Positions 1 through 5,112 of a stretch of 6,368 nt of DNA are shown here, one piece after another. The DNA comes from Pseudomonadota bacterium (GTDB taxonomy: Bacteria; Pseudomonadota; Alphaproteobacteria; Caulobacterales; Caulobacteraceae): positions 1 to 6,368 of the forward strand of contig JAEYTM010000254.1 of assembly GCA_023434015.1 (NCBI GenBank), written 5' to 3'. The notes under the pieces were generated by a model that was given only the letters and a program-made list of their open reading frames with translations, was not told the origin of the DNA and made no database searches. Each line of letters opens with the position of its first letter. The first letter of the stretch is position 1. A program made the position numbers and the translations under genes.

Positions 1-30
1 GGGGCGGGCTCTGGCGTGGGAGGGGTGATC

Positions 31-558
31 ATGCGCGCCTTGGGTCCGGGCTCGGTCTCGAGCTTTCTGAAGATCATCCTCGATGTCGTCTATGCGGCGC
101 TGTGGATCGGTGTCGCCGCCGTCGCCCTGCTGACGCTCGCCGCCCTGCTGTTCAGCTTCAATCCCGACCTGCTGCCGAATGTGCAGATCCGTGCGGAGGC
201 CCTGGACGAGGGCGCGCGCTGGCCGATGCTGGCCGGCGGCCTGTTCGCGGCCGGCGTCTATATGCTGGGCGTGCTGCTGATCGTCGGCTCCCTGCGCCGG
301 ATCTTCGCGACCCTGACGGCGGGCGATCCCTTCCATCCCGACAACATCCCGCGGCTGCGGCTGATCGGCCTGACCCTGGCGGCGCTCGAGCTCGGCCGCT
401 ACGCCGTCTGGGGCATCGGCGCCTGGCTGCCCTGGGTGCGGGAGGTGAGGCCCAGCTTCAGCCTCACCGCCTGGTTCTCCGTTCTTGTCGTCTTCGTGCT
501 GGCGGAGGTGTTCCGCGAGGGCGCCCGCCTGCGCCGCGAAGCCGAACTGACCATCTGA
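31..558 (+). CDS. DUF2975 family membrane protein
   Basis: A 175-residue integral membrane protein of the DUF2975 family; its biochemical role is not known. Four hydrophobic segments are visible at about residues 12-43, 65-88, 108-134 and 146-161. After segment 2 comes a conserved-looking stretch, TLTAGDPFHPDNIPRLR (about 94-110), and the protein ends in LAEVFREGARLRREAELTI; both are typical of DUF2975 proteins. I chose ATG 31 over an in-frame GTG at 16 because a purine-rich GGAGGGG (19-25) lies five bases upstream of it. The gene sits 11 bases before a small Xre-type HTH gene. DUF2975 genes are very often paired with such YozG-like regulators, so the two are probably one operon and act together, perhaps with the HTH protein controlling the pair (inference). 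The promoter lies at or beyond the left edge. Family call is confident, function unknown. Confidence 0.88.
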   Translation: MRALGPGSVSSFLKIILDVVYAALWIGVAAVALLTLAALLFSFNPDLLPNVQIRAEALDEGARWPMLAGGLFAAGVYMLGVLLIVGSLRRIFATLTAGDPFHPDNIPRLRLIGLTLAALELGRYAVWGIGAWLPWVREVRPSFSLTAWFSVLVVFVLAEVFREGARLRREAELTI

Positions 559-569
559 GGTTCCGCACG

Positions 570-806
570 ATGCCGATCCGCGTACACCTGGACCGCGTCC
601 TGCTGGAGCGGCGCATGTCGCTCACCGAGCTCGCCGACCGCGTCGGCGTGACCATCGCCAACCTGTCGATCCTGAAGACCGGCAAGGCGCGCGCGGTGCG
701 CTTCTCCACCCTGGCGGCCCTGTGCCGGGAGCTGGACTGCCAGCCCGGCGACCTGCTGATCTACGACGCCGGCCCCATCGACGACGAGGACGACGACGAG
801 ACCTGA
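570..806 (+). CDS. YozG-like Xre/HTH transcriptional regulator
   Basis: A 78-residue, single-domain helix-turn-helix protein of the Xre/Cro type, YozG-like, presumably a cytoplasmic DNA-binding regulator. The HTH core spans about residues 17-50: LTELADRVGVT forms helices 1-2, NLSILKTGKARAV the recognition helix and wing, and FSTLAALCRELDCQPGDLL the C-terminal helices. The CQPGDLL motif is typical of this subfamily. The protein ends in an acidic tail (DDEDDDET) after the HTH; there is no sensor domain. ATG 570 is preceded by GAGG (557-560), which overlaps the stop codon of the DUF2975 gene, so the two genes are probably translationally and transcriptionally linked. Its stop lies 11 bases from the stop of convergent rph. 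Targets cannot be read from sequence; autoregulation of the DUF2975-HTH pair is a guess from how such pairs usually occur. Confidence 0.88.
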   Translation: MPIRVHLDRVLLERRMSLTELADRVGVTIANLSILKTGKARAVRFSTLAALCRELDCQPGDLLIYDAGPIDDEDDDET

Positions 807-817
807 CCGGCCCCGGC

Positions 818-1534
818 TCAGCCGCCGGCGGCCGCCCGCTGCATGGCGCAGAGGTCGGCGATGCCCTTGCGGGCCAGGGAAAACAGCGCCTCGAACTCGG
901 CTTCGCTGAAGCCGCGCTTCTCGCCCGTCGCCTGGATCTCGACGATGTCGCCCTTGCCGGTCAGCACGAAGTTGGCGTCGGCCTCGGCGTTGGAGTCCTC
1001 CTCGTAGTCGAGGTCCAGCACCGGCGTACCGGCGAACACGCCGCAGCTGATCGCCGCCACCTGGTCGAGGATCGGGTCGGTGACGATCAGGCCCTCGTCC
1101 ATCAGGTAGCGGGTGGCCAGGCGCAGCGCGACCCAGGCGCCGGTGATCGCCGCGGTGCGGGTGCCGCCGTCGGCCTGGATCACGTCGCAGTCGATGCTGA
1201 TCTGCCGCTCGCCCAGCGCCTTCAGATCGACGATGGCCCGCATCGACCGGCCAATCAGCCGCTGGATTTCCTGGGTGCGCCCCGACTGCTTGCCCTGAGC
1301 CGCCTCGCGCCGGCCACGGGTGTGGGTGGCGCGCGGAAGCATGCCGTACTCGGCCGTCACCCAGCCCTGGCCCTTGCCGCGCAGGAAGCCTGGAACGCCT
1401 TCTTCCAGACTGGCGGTGACCAGCACCTTGGTATGGCCGAAGCTCACCAGGCAGGAGCCTTCGGCGTAGCGGTTGACCCCGGTTTCGAGGGTGACCGGCC
1501 TCAGCGCGTCGGTCTGGCGTTCGGACGGGCGCAT
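818..1534 (-). CDS. rph: Ribonuclease PH (tRNA 3'-end nuclease)
   Basis: RNase PH is a phosphate-dependent 3'-to-5' exoribonuclease that trims tRNA precursors and other RNAs, releasing nucleoside diphosphates; it works in the cytoplasm as a hexameric ring. The 238-residue product has the length usual for the family. The N-terminus MRPSERQTDALRPV, the RGRREAAQGKQSGRTQEIQR block, Arg86 and the phosphate-binding Gly124-Thr125-Arg126 are all present at the family's standard positions, as are the acidic residues of DLDYEEDSNAEADANF (about 174-189; Asp180 and Asp186 are candidate metal ligands). ATG 1534 is supported by GAGGAG about eight bases upstream on the minus strand. The gene is divergent from hrcA and convergent with the HTH gene. 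In many alphaproteobacteria rph is followed by rdgB and a hemW-like gene; here the sequence after the rph stop is the DUF2975-HTH pair instead. No truncation or missing catalytic residue is seen. Confidence 0.97.
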   Translation of the reverse strand: MRPSERQTDALRPVTLETGVNRYAEGSCLVSFGHTKVLVTASLEEGVPGFLRGKGQGWVTAEYGMLPRATHTRGRREAAQGKQSGRTQEIQRLIGRSMRAIVDLKALGERQISIDCDVIQADGGTRTAAITGAWVALRLATRYLMDEGLIVTDPILDQVAAISCGVFAGTPVLDLDYEEDSNAEADANFVLTGKGDIVEIQATGEKRGFSEAEFEALFSLARKGIADLCAMQRAAAGG

Positions 1535-1560
1535 GCGGGAAACTCCTCGGGTCGTCTGGT

Positions 1561-1591
1561 CTTGCGCGGAAAGAGGTCGCGCTTATCCTAG
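1561..1591 (+). promoter_or_regulatory. Candidate sigma-32 (heat-shock) promoter of hrcA-grpE
   Basis: CTTG (1561-1564), 17 bases, then CTTATCCTAG (1582-1591). This fits the alphaproteobacterial RpoH consensus CTTG-N17/18-CYTATnTnnG at every defined position except one (C for T at 1588). A start of transcription near 1597 would leave a leader of about 48 bases before the hrcA GTG. The position, directly upstream of a heat-shock operon, supports the call. In Caulobacter crescentus the hrcA-grpE operon is known to be heat inducible. No CIRCE operator (TTAGCACTC-N9-GAGTGCTAA) is seen here, so this operon does not look self-repressed by HrcA. The same bases could also give a sigma-70-like -10, and the rph promoter on the other strand must overlap this region. 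Confidence 0.65.
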
Positions 1592-1609
1592 ATCGCCAGG
1601 GTCCAGTCC

Positions 1610-1648
1610 ATGGCCGTACTTCAGATGCATCGGCGCGAGCGCACGTGA
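1610..1648 (+). CDS. Possible 12-codon leader ORF overlapping the hrcA start
   Basis: ATG 1610 opens a 12-codon frame, MAVLQMHRRERT, ending at TGA 1646-1648. That stop overlaps the hrcA GTG start (1645-1647) in the arrangement GTGA. A weak AGGG (1598-1601) lies eight bases before the ATG. The hrcA GTG itself has no convincing Shine-Dalgarno sequence, so termination of this short frame could deliver ribosomes to hrcA by translational coupling. It may equally be chance: the peptide resembles nothing I recognise and the predicted transcript would leave only about 13 bases before its ATG. Listed as a speculative element, not as an established gene. Confidence 0.25.
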   Translation: MAVLQMHRRERT

Positions 1649-2712
1649 GCAACGCCTTCCTGGCCCGCGGGCCCTCGCTCGGCGAACTCGATGAGCGCGC
1701 CCGCGAGATCTTCCGCCGCATCGTCGAGGGCTACCTCGACACCGGCGAGCCGGTCGGCTCGCGCACCCTGGCCAAGGGCGGGCTGTCGCTGTCCCCGGCC
1801 TCGATCCGCAACACCATGCAGGACCTGACCCAGCTCGGCCTGCTGGGCGCGCCGCACGTCAGCGCCGGACGGCTGCCGACCCACGCCGGCCTGCGGCTGT
1901 TCGTCGACGGCCTGCTGGAGGTCGGCGATGTCGGCGAGGAGGAGCGCCGGTCGATCGAGGCCCGCCTGCACGCTCATGGCCGCAATTACGAGGACGCCCT
2001 GAACGAGGCCAGCGCGATCCTGTCTGGCCTGGCCGGCGGGGCTGGTGTGGTCGTCACCCCGGTCCGCGACGCCGGCGTGAAGCACGTCGAGTTCGTCGCC
2101 CTGAGCGACGGCCGCACCCTGGCCATCATGGTGTTCGAGGACGGCACCGTTGAGAACCGGCTGATCCGCCTGCCGGCCGGCGTGACTCCCTCGGCGCTGC
2201 AGGAGGCCTCGAACTTCCTCAACTCGCGCCTGCGCGGCCGCACCCTGGTGGAGGCCAAGGCCGACCTCAGCCAGGAGCTGCAGAAGGCCCGCCGCGAGCT
2301 GGACGAGACCGCCGCGCGGCTGGTGGAGGATGGCCTGGCCGCCTGGAGCGGCGGCGAGGTCGAGGACCGCGCCCTGATCGTCCGCGGCCGCGCCAACCTG
2401 CTGGAGGAGCCCCAGGCCCTCGCCGACCTGGAGCGGGTCCGCTCGCTGTTCGAGGACCTGGAGCAGAAGGAACAGCTGATCGGGCTGCTGGACGGGGTGC
2501 GCGAGGGCCAGGGCGTGCGCATCTTCATCGGCGCCGAAACGCGGCTGTTCTCGCTTTCGGGTTCCGCCGTGATCGCCGCACCCTATATGACGGGGTCGCA
2601 GCGGGTGCTGGGCGCGATCGGGGTGATCGGCCCGGCCCGGCTGAACTATGCCCGGGTCATCCCGCTGGTGGACTATACCGCCCGCGTGCTGAGCCAGGTG
2701 ATGAACGCTTAG
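1645..2712 (+). CDS. hrcA: Heat-inducible transcription repressor HrcA
   Basis: HrcA represses class I heat-shock operons (usually groESL, sometimes dnaK) by binding the CIRCE inverted repeat, and depends on GroEL for its active fold. The 355-residue product has the expected layout: an N-terminal winged HTH (about 12-85; LDTGEPVGSRTLAK and SPASIRNTMQDLTQLGLL are hallmark segments, followed by SAGRLPTHAGLRLFVDGLL), a GAF-like middle domain split by an inserted helical region, and the hallmark C-terminus GPARLNYARVIPLVDYTARVLS (about 329-350). The start is GTG 1645; there is no other in-frame ATG, GTG or TTG in the preceding 60 bases and the conserved part begins only a few residues in, but the ribosome-binding site is poor. 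grpE follows after 14 bases, giving the common hrcA-grpE operon. A sigma-32-like promoter lies upstream. No CIRCE target is seen in this window, so its operators are elsewhere. Confidence 0.96.
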   Translation: MSNAFLARGPSLGELDERAREIFRRIVEGYLDTGEPVGSRTLAKGGLSLSPASIRNTMQDLTQLGLLGAPHVSAGRLPTHAGLRLFVDGLLEVGDVGEEERRSIEARLHAHGRNYEDALNEASAILSGLAGGAGVVVTPVRDAGVKHVEFVALSDGRTLAIMVFEDGTVENRLIRLPAGVTPSALQEASNFLNSRLRGRTLVEAKADLSQELQKARRELDETAARLVEDGLAAWSGGEVEDRALIVRGRANLLEEPQALADLERVRSLFEDLEQKEQLIGLLDGVREGQGVRIFIGAETRLFSLSGSAVIAAPYMTGSQRVLGAIGVIGPARLNYARVIPLVDYTARVLSQVMNA

Positions 2713-2726
2713 CGACCAGGTAGGAC

Positions 2727-3356
2727 ATGTCCGAAGACAACATTCCCGAAGACCACGACACGCCGATCGGTGAAGCGCCGACCGACGAGATCGAGACCCT
2801 GCGGGCTGAAAATGCTGCCTTGAAGGAACAGGTGCTGCGCTTCGCGGCCGACGCCGAGAACACCCGGCGCCGGGCCGAGCGCGAGGCCAACGACGCCCGC
2901 GCCTATGCGATTCAGAAGTTCGCGCGCGACCTGCTGGGCGTGTCCGACAACCTGGCGCGCGCCATGGCCGCCGCGCCGGCGGAGGGCGCCGATCCGGCCC
3001 TGAAGACCTTCGTCGTCGGCGTCGAGATGATCGAGAAGGAGCTGCAGGCGGCCTTCGAACGCAACGGCCTCAAGCGAATCGACCCGGCCAAGGGCGAGAA
3101 GTTCGACCCCCATAAACACCAGGCGATGATGGAGCAGCCCGGGACGGACGTCGCGCCCGGCGCGGTGATCCAGGTGCTGCAGGTGGGCTACGACCTGCTG
3201 GGCCGCCTGGTCCGGCCGGCCATGGTGGTGGTCGCCGCGAAGGTCGCAGGCGCCCAGGCCAACGGGTCCGATCCCTCCGGCGGCAACCCCTATGGCGGCG
3301 ACGCCGGCGGCGAGGGCGCCGCAGGTGCGGGCGGATCGGTGGATACCCGCGCCTAA
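2727..3356 (+). CDS. grpE: GrpE, nucleotide exchange factor of DnaK
   Basis: GrpE is a cytoplasmic homodimer that releases ADP from DnaK and so drives the DnaK-DnaJ folding cycle. The 209-residue protein shows an acidic disordered N-terminus (1-20), a long charged helix likely to form the paired coiled coil (about 21-70: EIETLRAENAALKEQ and FAADAENTRRRAERE), a helical-bundle region (about 60-117) and the C-terminal beta domain with the family signature FDPHKHQAMM (126-135) and GYDLLGRLVRPAMVVVA (154-170). After that comes a Gly/Ala/Asp-rich tail of nearly 40 residues ending in GSVDTRA, probably disordered. ATG 2727 has AGGTAGGA just upstream. It lies 14 bases after hrcA, with no obvious terminator between, so heat control is likely shared. 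In C. crescentus a second minor promoter inside hrcA is reported; I could not find a convincing one here. Confidence 0.97.
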   Translation: MSEDNIPEDHDTPIGEAPTDEIETLRAENAALKEQVLRFAADAENTRRRAEREANDARAYAIQKFARDLLGVSDNLARAMAAAPAEGADPALKTFVVGVEMIEKELQAAFERNGLKRIDPAKGEKFDPHKHQAMMEQPGTDVAPGAVIQVLQVGYDLLGRLVRPAMVVVAAKVAGAQANGSDPSGGNPYGGDAGGEGAAGAGGSVDTRA

Positions 3357-3371
3357 GCGCGTCTGCGCCCT

Positions 3372-3398
3372 TTCGCGGCCACGCAAATTCGCTAATGT
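3372..3398 (+). promoter_or_regulatory. Weak candidate housekeeping promoter for dnaN
   Basis: The 115-base gap between grpE and dnaN (3357-3471) contains the only AT-richer patch nearby. Against the Caulobacter sigma-73 consensus (TTGACGS, 10-14 bases, GCTANAWC), TTCGCGG at 3372-3378 matches five of seven positions, the spacer is 12, and GCTAATGT at 3391-3398 has the GCTA core only. A second AT-rich spot, CATAAATAG at 3449-3457, lacks a partner -35 and is too close to the start codon for a usual leader. dnaN probably needs expression independent of heat shock, which makes a promoter in this gap likely, but the exact site is a guess. Confidence 0.3.
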
Positions 3399-3471
3399 CG
3401 CAAGTCCCTTCCAGTCGGGGGCGCCTGGCGGCTCCATTCGCCTGCGCGCATAAATAGGTCCGGGACACGAC

Positions 3472-4590
3472 ATGAAGCTGACGATCGAGCGGGCGGCGCT
3501 CCTGAAGGCGCTGGGTCACGTGCAGAGCGCGGTCGAACGCCGCAACACCATCCCCATCCTGTCGAACGTGCTGCTGTCGGCCGAACGCGACCGGCTGACC
3601 TTTTCGGCCACCGACCTGGACATGGAGATCGTCGACGAGGCCCTCGCCCAGGTGGACCAGCCCGGCCAGATCACCGCGCCGGCGCACACCCTGTACGAGA
3701 TCGTCCGCAAGCTGCCCGAGGGCGCCGACGTGACCCTCAGCTTCACCGGCGAGGACCCTCGCCTGACGGTCGCGGCCGGCCGCTCGCGGTTCAACCTGCC
3801 GGTGCTGCCGGCCGGCGACTTCCCGGTGATGTCGTCGGACGGCCTCGCCGGACGCATGACCGTCGACGTCGGCGACCTGATCCGGCTGATCGACAAGACC
3901 CGCTTCGCCATCTCGGCGGAGGAGACCCGTTACTATCTGAACGGACTCTACCTTCACACGGTGGTCGAGGACGGGGTGCAGAAGCTGCGCTCTGTCGCCA
4001 CCGACGGCAGCCGCCTGGCCCTGGCCGAAATGCTCTCGCCCGAAGGCGCCGAGGGCGCGCCGGGGATCATCGTGCCGCGCAAGACGGTGGCCGAGGCCCG
4101 CCGCCTGCTGGAGGACGCCGGCGAGACCGTCGAGCTGCAGCTCAGCCCGCAAAAGGTCCGCTTCGAGTTCAACGGCGCCGCCCTGACCTCCAAGGTCATC
4201 GACGGCAACTTCCCCGACTACGCGCGGGTCATCCCCCGGGACAACAACCGCGTCGTGCTGGTGGATTCCAAGCTGTTCGCCCAGGCGGTCGATCGCGTCG
4301 CCACCATCTCGGCCGAGAAGAGCCGTTCCGTGCGCATGGCCATCGAATCCGGCAAGGCCGTGCTGACGGTGCGCAACATGGAAGCCGGCCAGGCGGTCGA
4401 GGAACTGGAGATCGACTACGAGGGCGAGCCCTTCGAGCTCTCCTTCAACGCCCGCTACCTGCTGGACATCACCGACCAGATCTCCGGCGAGATGGCCGAG
4501 CTGCGCTTCGGCGGCCCCAACGACCCAGCCCTGGTCCTCGACCCGGCCGACGCGGATGTCCGCTACATCCTGATGCCGCTCAGGGTGTGA
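3472..4590 (+). CDS. dnaN: DNA polymerase III beta subunit (sliding clamp)
   Basis: DnaN forms a ring-shaped dimer around DNA, tethers the replicative polymerase and recruits repair and initiation-control proteins through clamp-binding motifs. The 372-residue product is of normal length and has three repeated clamp domains of about 120 residues each (about 1-120, 129-248 and 249-372). Recognisable segments are MKLTIERAALLKAL, the RRNTIPILSNVLL loop, TRYYLNGLYL with VATDGSRLALAE (about 175-186), GNFPDYARVIP (245-255) and the C-terminus YILMPLRV, which forms part of the hydrophobic partner-binding pocket. ATG 3472 has GGGA (3462-3465) upstream. The neighbourhood is notable: dnaA is not upstream and neither recF nor gyrB follows; instead dnaN ends 11 bases before a palindromic repeat and a convergent zinc-finger gene. 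dnaN separated from dnaA is usual in alphaproteobacteria. Confidence 0.98.
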   Translation: MKLTIERAALLKALGHVQSAVERRNTIPILSNVLLSAERDRLTFSATDLDMEIVDEALAQVDQPGQITAPAHTLYEIVRKLPEGADVTLSFTGEDPRLTVAAGRSRFNLPVLPAGDFPVMSSDGLAGRMTVDVGDLIRLIDKTRFAISAEETRYYLNGLYLHTVVEDGVQKLRSVATDGSRLALAEMLSPEGAEGAPGIIVPRKTVAEARRLLEDAGETVELQLSPQKVRFEFNGAALTSKVIDGNFPDYARVIPRDNNRVVLVDSKLFAQAVDRVATISAEKSRSVRMAIESGKAVLTVRNMEAGQAVEELEIDYEGEPFELSFNARYLLDITDQISGEMAELRFGGPNDPALVLDPADADVRYILMPLRV

Positions 4591-4601
4591 GGCGACAAAG
4601 A

Positions 4602-4716
4602 TGCTCCCCCTCAGGGGGGAGCTGTCAGCAAAGCTGGCTGAGGGGGTTGAAGGCCGCAGATTCGGCGGCGGAAACCCCCTCCGGCGCTTCGCGCCACCTC
4701 CCCCTGGAGGGGAGGA
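4602..4716. repeat. Palindromic intergenic repeat (REP/MITE-like) after dnaN
   Basis: Two imperfectly inverted arms, 4602-4648 and 4673-4716, surround a 24-base centre. The reverse complement of the right arm aligns over nearly its full length with the left arm; both finish in GGAGGGGGTT / TGAGGGGGTT at the centre. Each arm itself contains two small hairpins: in the left arm CTCCCCC/GGGGGGAG (4604-4621) and GTCAGC-AAA-GCTGGC (4624-4638), in the right arm GGCGC-TTC-GCGCC (4683-4695) and CCTCCCC/GGGGAGG (4697-4715). The centre has GCCG/CGGC (4653-4666) around a GATTC. The whole can fold as a multi-branched cruciform and fills almost the complete gap between convergent dnaN and the zinc-finger gene. 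I recognise the style as the G/C-run palindromic elements common in alphaproteobacterial intergenic DNA. It carries no ORF. It could serve as a bidirectional transcription or mRNA-decay barrier (inference), although no T-run follows it. Confidence 0.85.
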
Positions 4717-4723
4717 CCAAAAA

Positions 4724-5026
4724 TCAATGCCCGTGCGGGCCTTCATAGACGCCGGGGGCAAGGCGCTCGTCCTCCGGCCCCTCGGAGCCTTCCGGCAGCA
4801 CGAAGCGGCGGTCGCAATAGGGGCATTCGACGAAGGTCGCCTCGCCCATTTCCAGCCAGACGCGCGGGTGGCCCAGCGCGCCGCCCACGCCGTCGCAGGC
4901 GACCCGGCCGGACCGCACCACGATCACTTCGGGCGGCGGCAGGTTCGGGGTAAGCGCCGGGCGCGCCGGCATCGGCTCGGGGCGCATCTGCGCCGCAGCG
5001 CCCTTGTTTCGGACTCGGGGGGCCAT
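4724..5026 (-). CDS. Small CHCC zinc-finger domain protein
   Basis: A 100-residue protein of the zf-CHCC family (the domain also found in the NDUFS6 subunit of mitochondrial complex I). The zinc ligands are visible as Cys44, His53, Cys68 and Cys71 in CDGVGGALGHPRVWLEMG and VECPYCDRRFVL, that is C-x8-H-x14-C-x2-C. The first 35 residues are basic and proline-rich and look disordered; the C-terminal 20 are acidic and end in GVYEGPHGH. Bacterial members are usually annotated only as zinc-finger proteins; a link to respiratory complex I assembly is possible from the homology but is not shown by the context here. I chose ATG 5026 because GAGG lies six bases upstream on the minus strand; ATG 4987 or 4972 would give a shorter protein with the whole finger, and an upstream TTG at 5104 would run into the ABC gene control region. 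It is divergent from the ABC gene and convergent with dnaN. Confidence 0.85.
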   Translation of the reverse strand: MAPRVRNKGAAAQMRPEPMPARPALTPNLPPPEVIVVRSGRVACDGVGGALGHPRVWLEMGEATFVECPYCDRRFVLPEGSEGPEDERLAPGVYEGPHGH

Positions 5027-5047
5027 ACCAACCTCAATTCGCGGCCC

Positions 5048-5097
5048 CGGCTTGGCGCGGGGTCGGCGTGAGCCTAGGTATGCGACCGCGGCTTGGC
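5048..5097. repeat. Short direct repeat CGGCTTGGC in a divergent control region
   Basis: CGGCTTGGC occurs at 5048-5056 and again at 5089-5097, 41 bases apart, or about four helical turns, which would place both copies on the same face of the DNA. The palindrome CCTAGG (5073-5078) lies between them. Both copies sit in the gap between the divergent zinc-finger and ABC genes. It could be a regulator site; the first copy also overlaps the candidate -35, and in DNA this rich in G and C a 9-base repeat can arise by chance. Confidence 0.25.
5052..5080 (+). promoter_or_regulatory. Candidate promoter of the ABC transporter gene
   Basis: TTGGCGC (5052-5058) matches six of seven positions of the Caulobacter housekeeping -35 (TTGACGS). 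After 14 bases, CCTAGGTA (5073-5080) keeps the CTA core of GCTANAWC but little else. A transcription start near 5087 would place the ATG codons at 5113 and 5119 downstream and would exclude the earlier in-frame GTG 5068 and ATG 5080. The zinc-finger gene on the other strand starts at 5026, so its promoter must overlap this same 86-base divergent region. Confidence 0.35.
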
Positions 5098-5112
5098 CCG
5101 TCAATCGACTGG

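Noticed and set aside
821..832. Perfect palindrome GCCGCCGGCGGC near the xre/rph stop codons as a terminator
   Set aside because: It has no loop and no T-run and lies inside the rph C-terminal codons (Ala-Ala-Gly-Gly), so codon use explains it.
1583..1591. TTATCCTAG as a DnaA box
   Set aside because: Only six of nine positions match TTATCCACA, it stands alone, and it is better explained as the -10 part of the hrcA promoter.
399..1721. Long open frame on the minus strand (about 440 codons) across xre, rph and the hrcA start
   Set aside because: It is out of frame with rph, gives an Arg/Pro/Gly-rich product without family motifs, and is explained by the high GC content opposite true genes.
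3357..3375. GCGC-GTCT-GCGC followed by CCTTT after grpE as a terminator
   Set aside because: The stem is only four base pairs and the T-run is three bases; too weak to claim.
3070..4761. Very long open frame on the minus strand (about 563 codons) opposite grpE and dnaN
   Set aside because: It is antisense to two certain core genes, runs through the palindromic repeat, and its translation is low-complexity; a GC-driven shadow frame.
4601..5071. Open frame on the plus strand beginning inside the repeat
   Set aside because: It is made of the palindromic repeat and the antisense of the zinc-finger gene, whose CHCC ligands clearly mark the true frame.
4724..5104. Longer zinc-finger protein from a TTG at 5104
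   Set aside because: The extra 26 residues are not family-like, there is no ribosome-binding site, and it would overlap the control region of the ABC gene; ATG 5026 has GAGG at good spacing.
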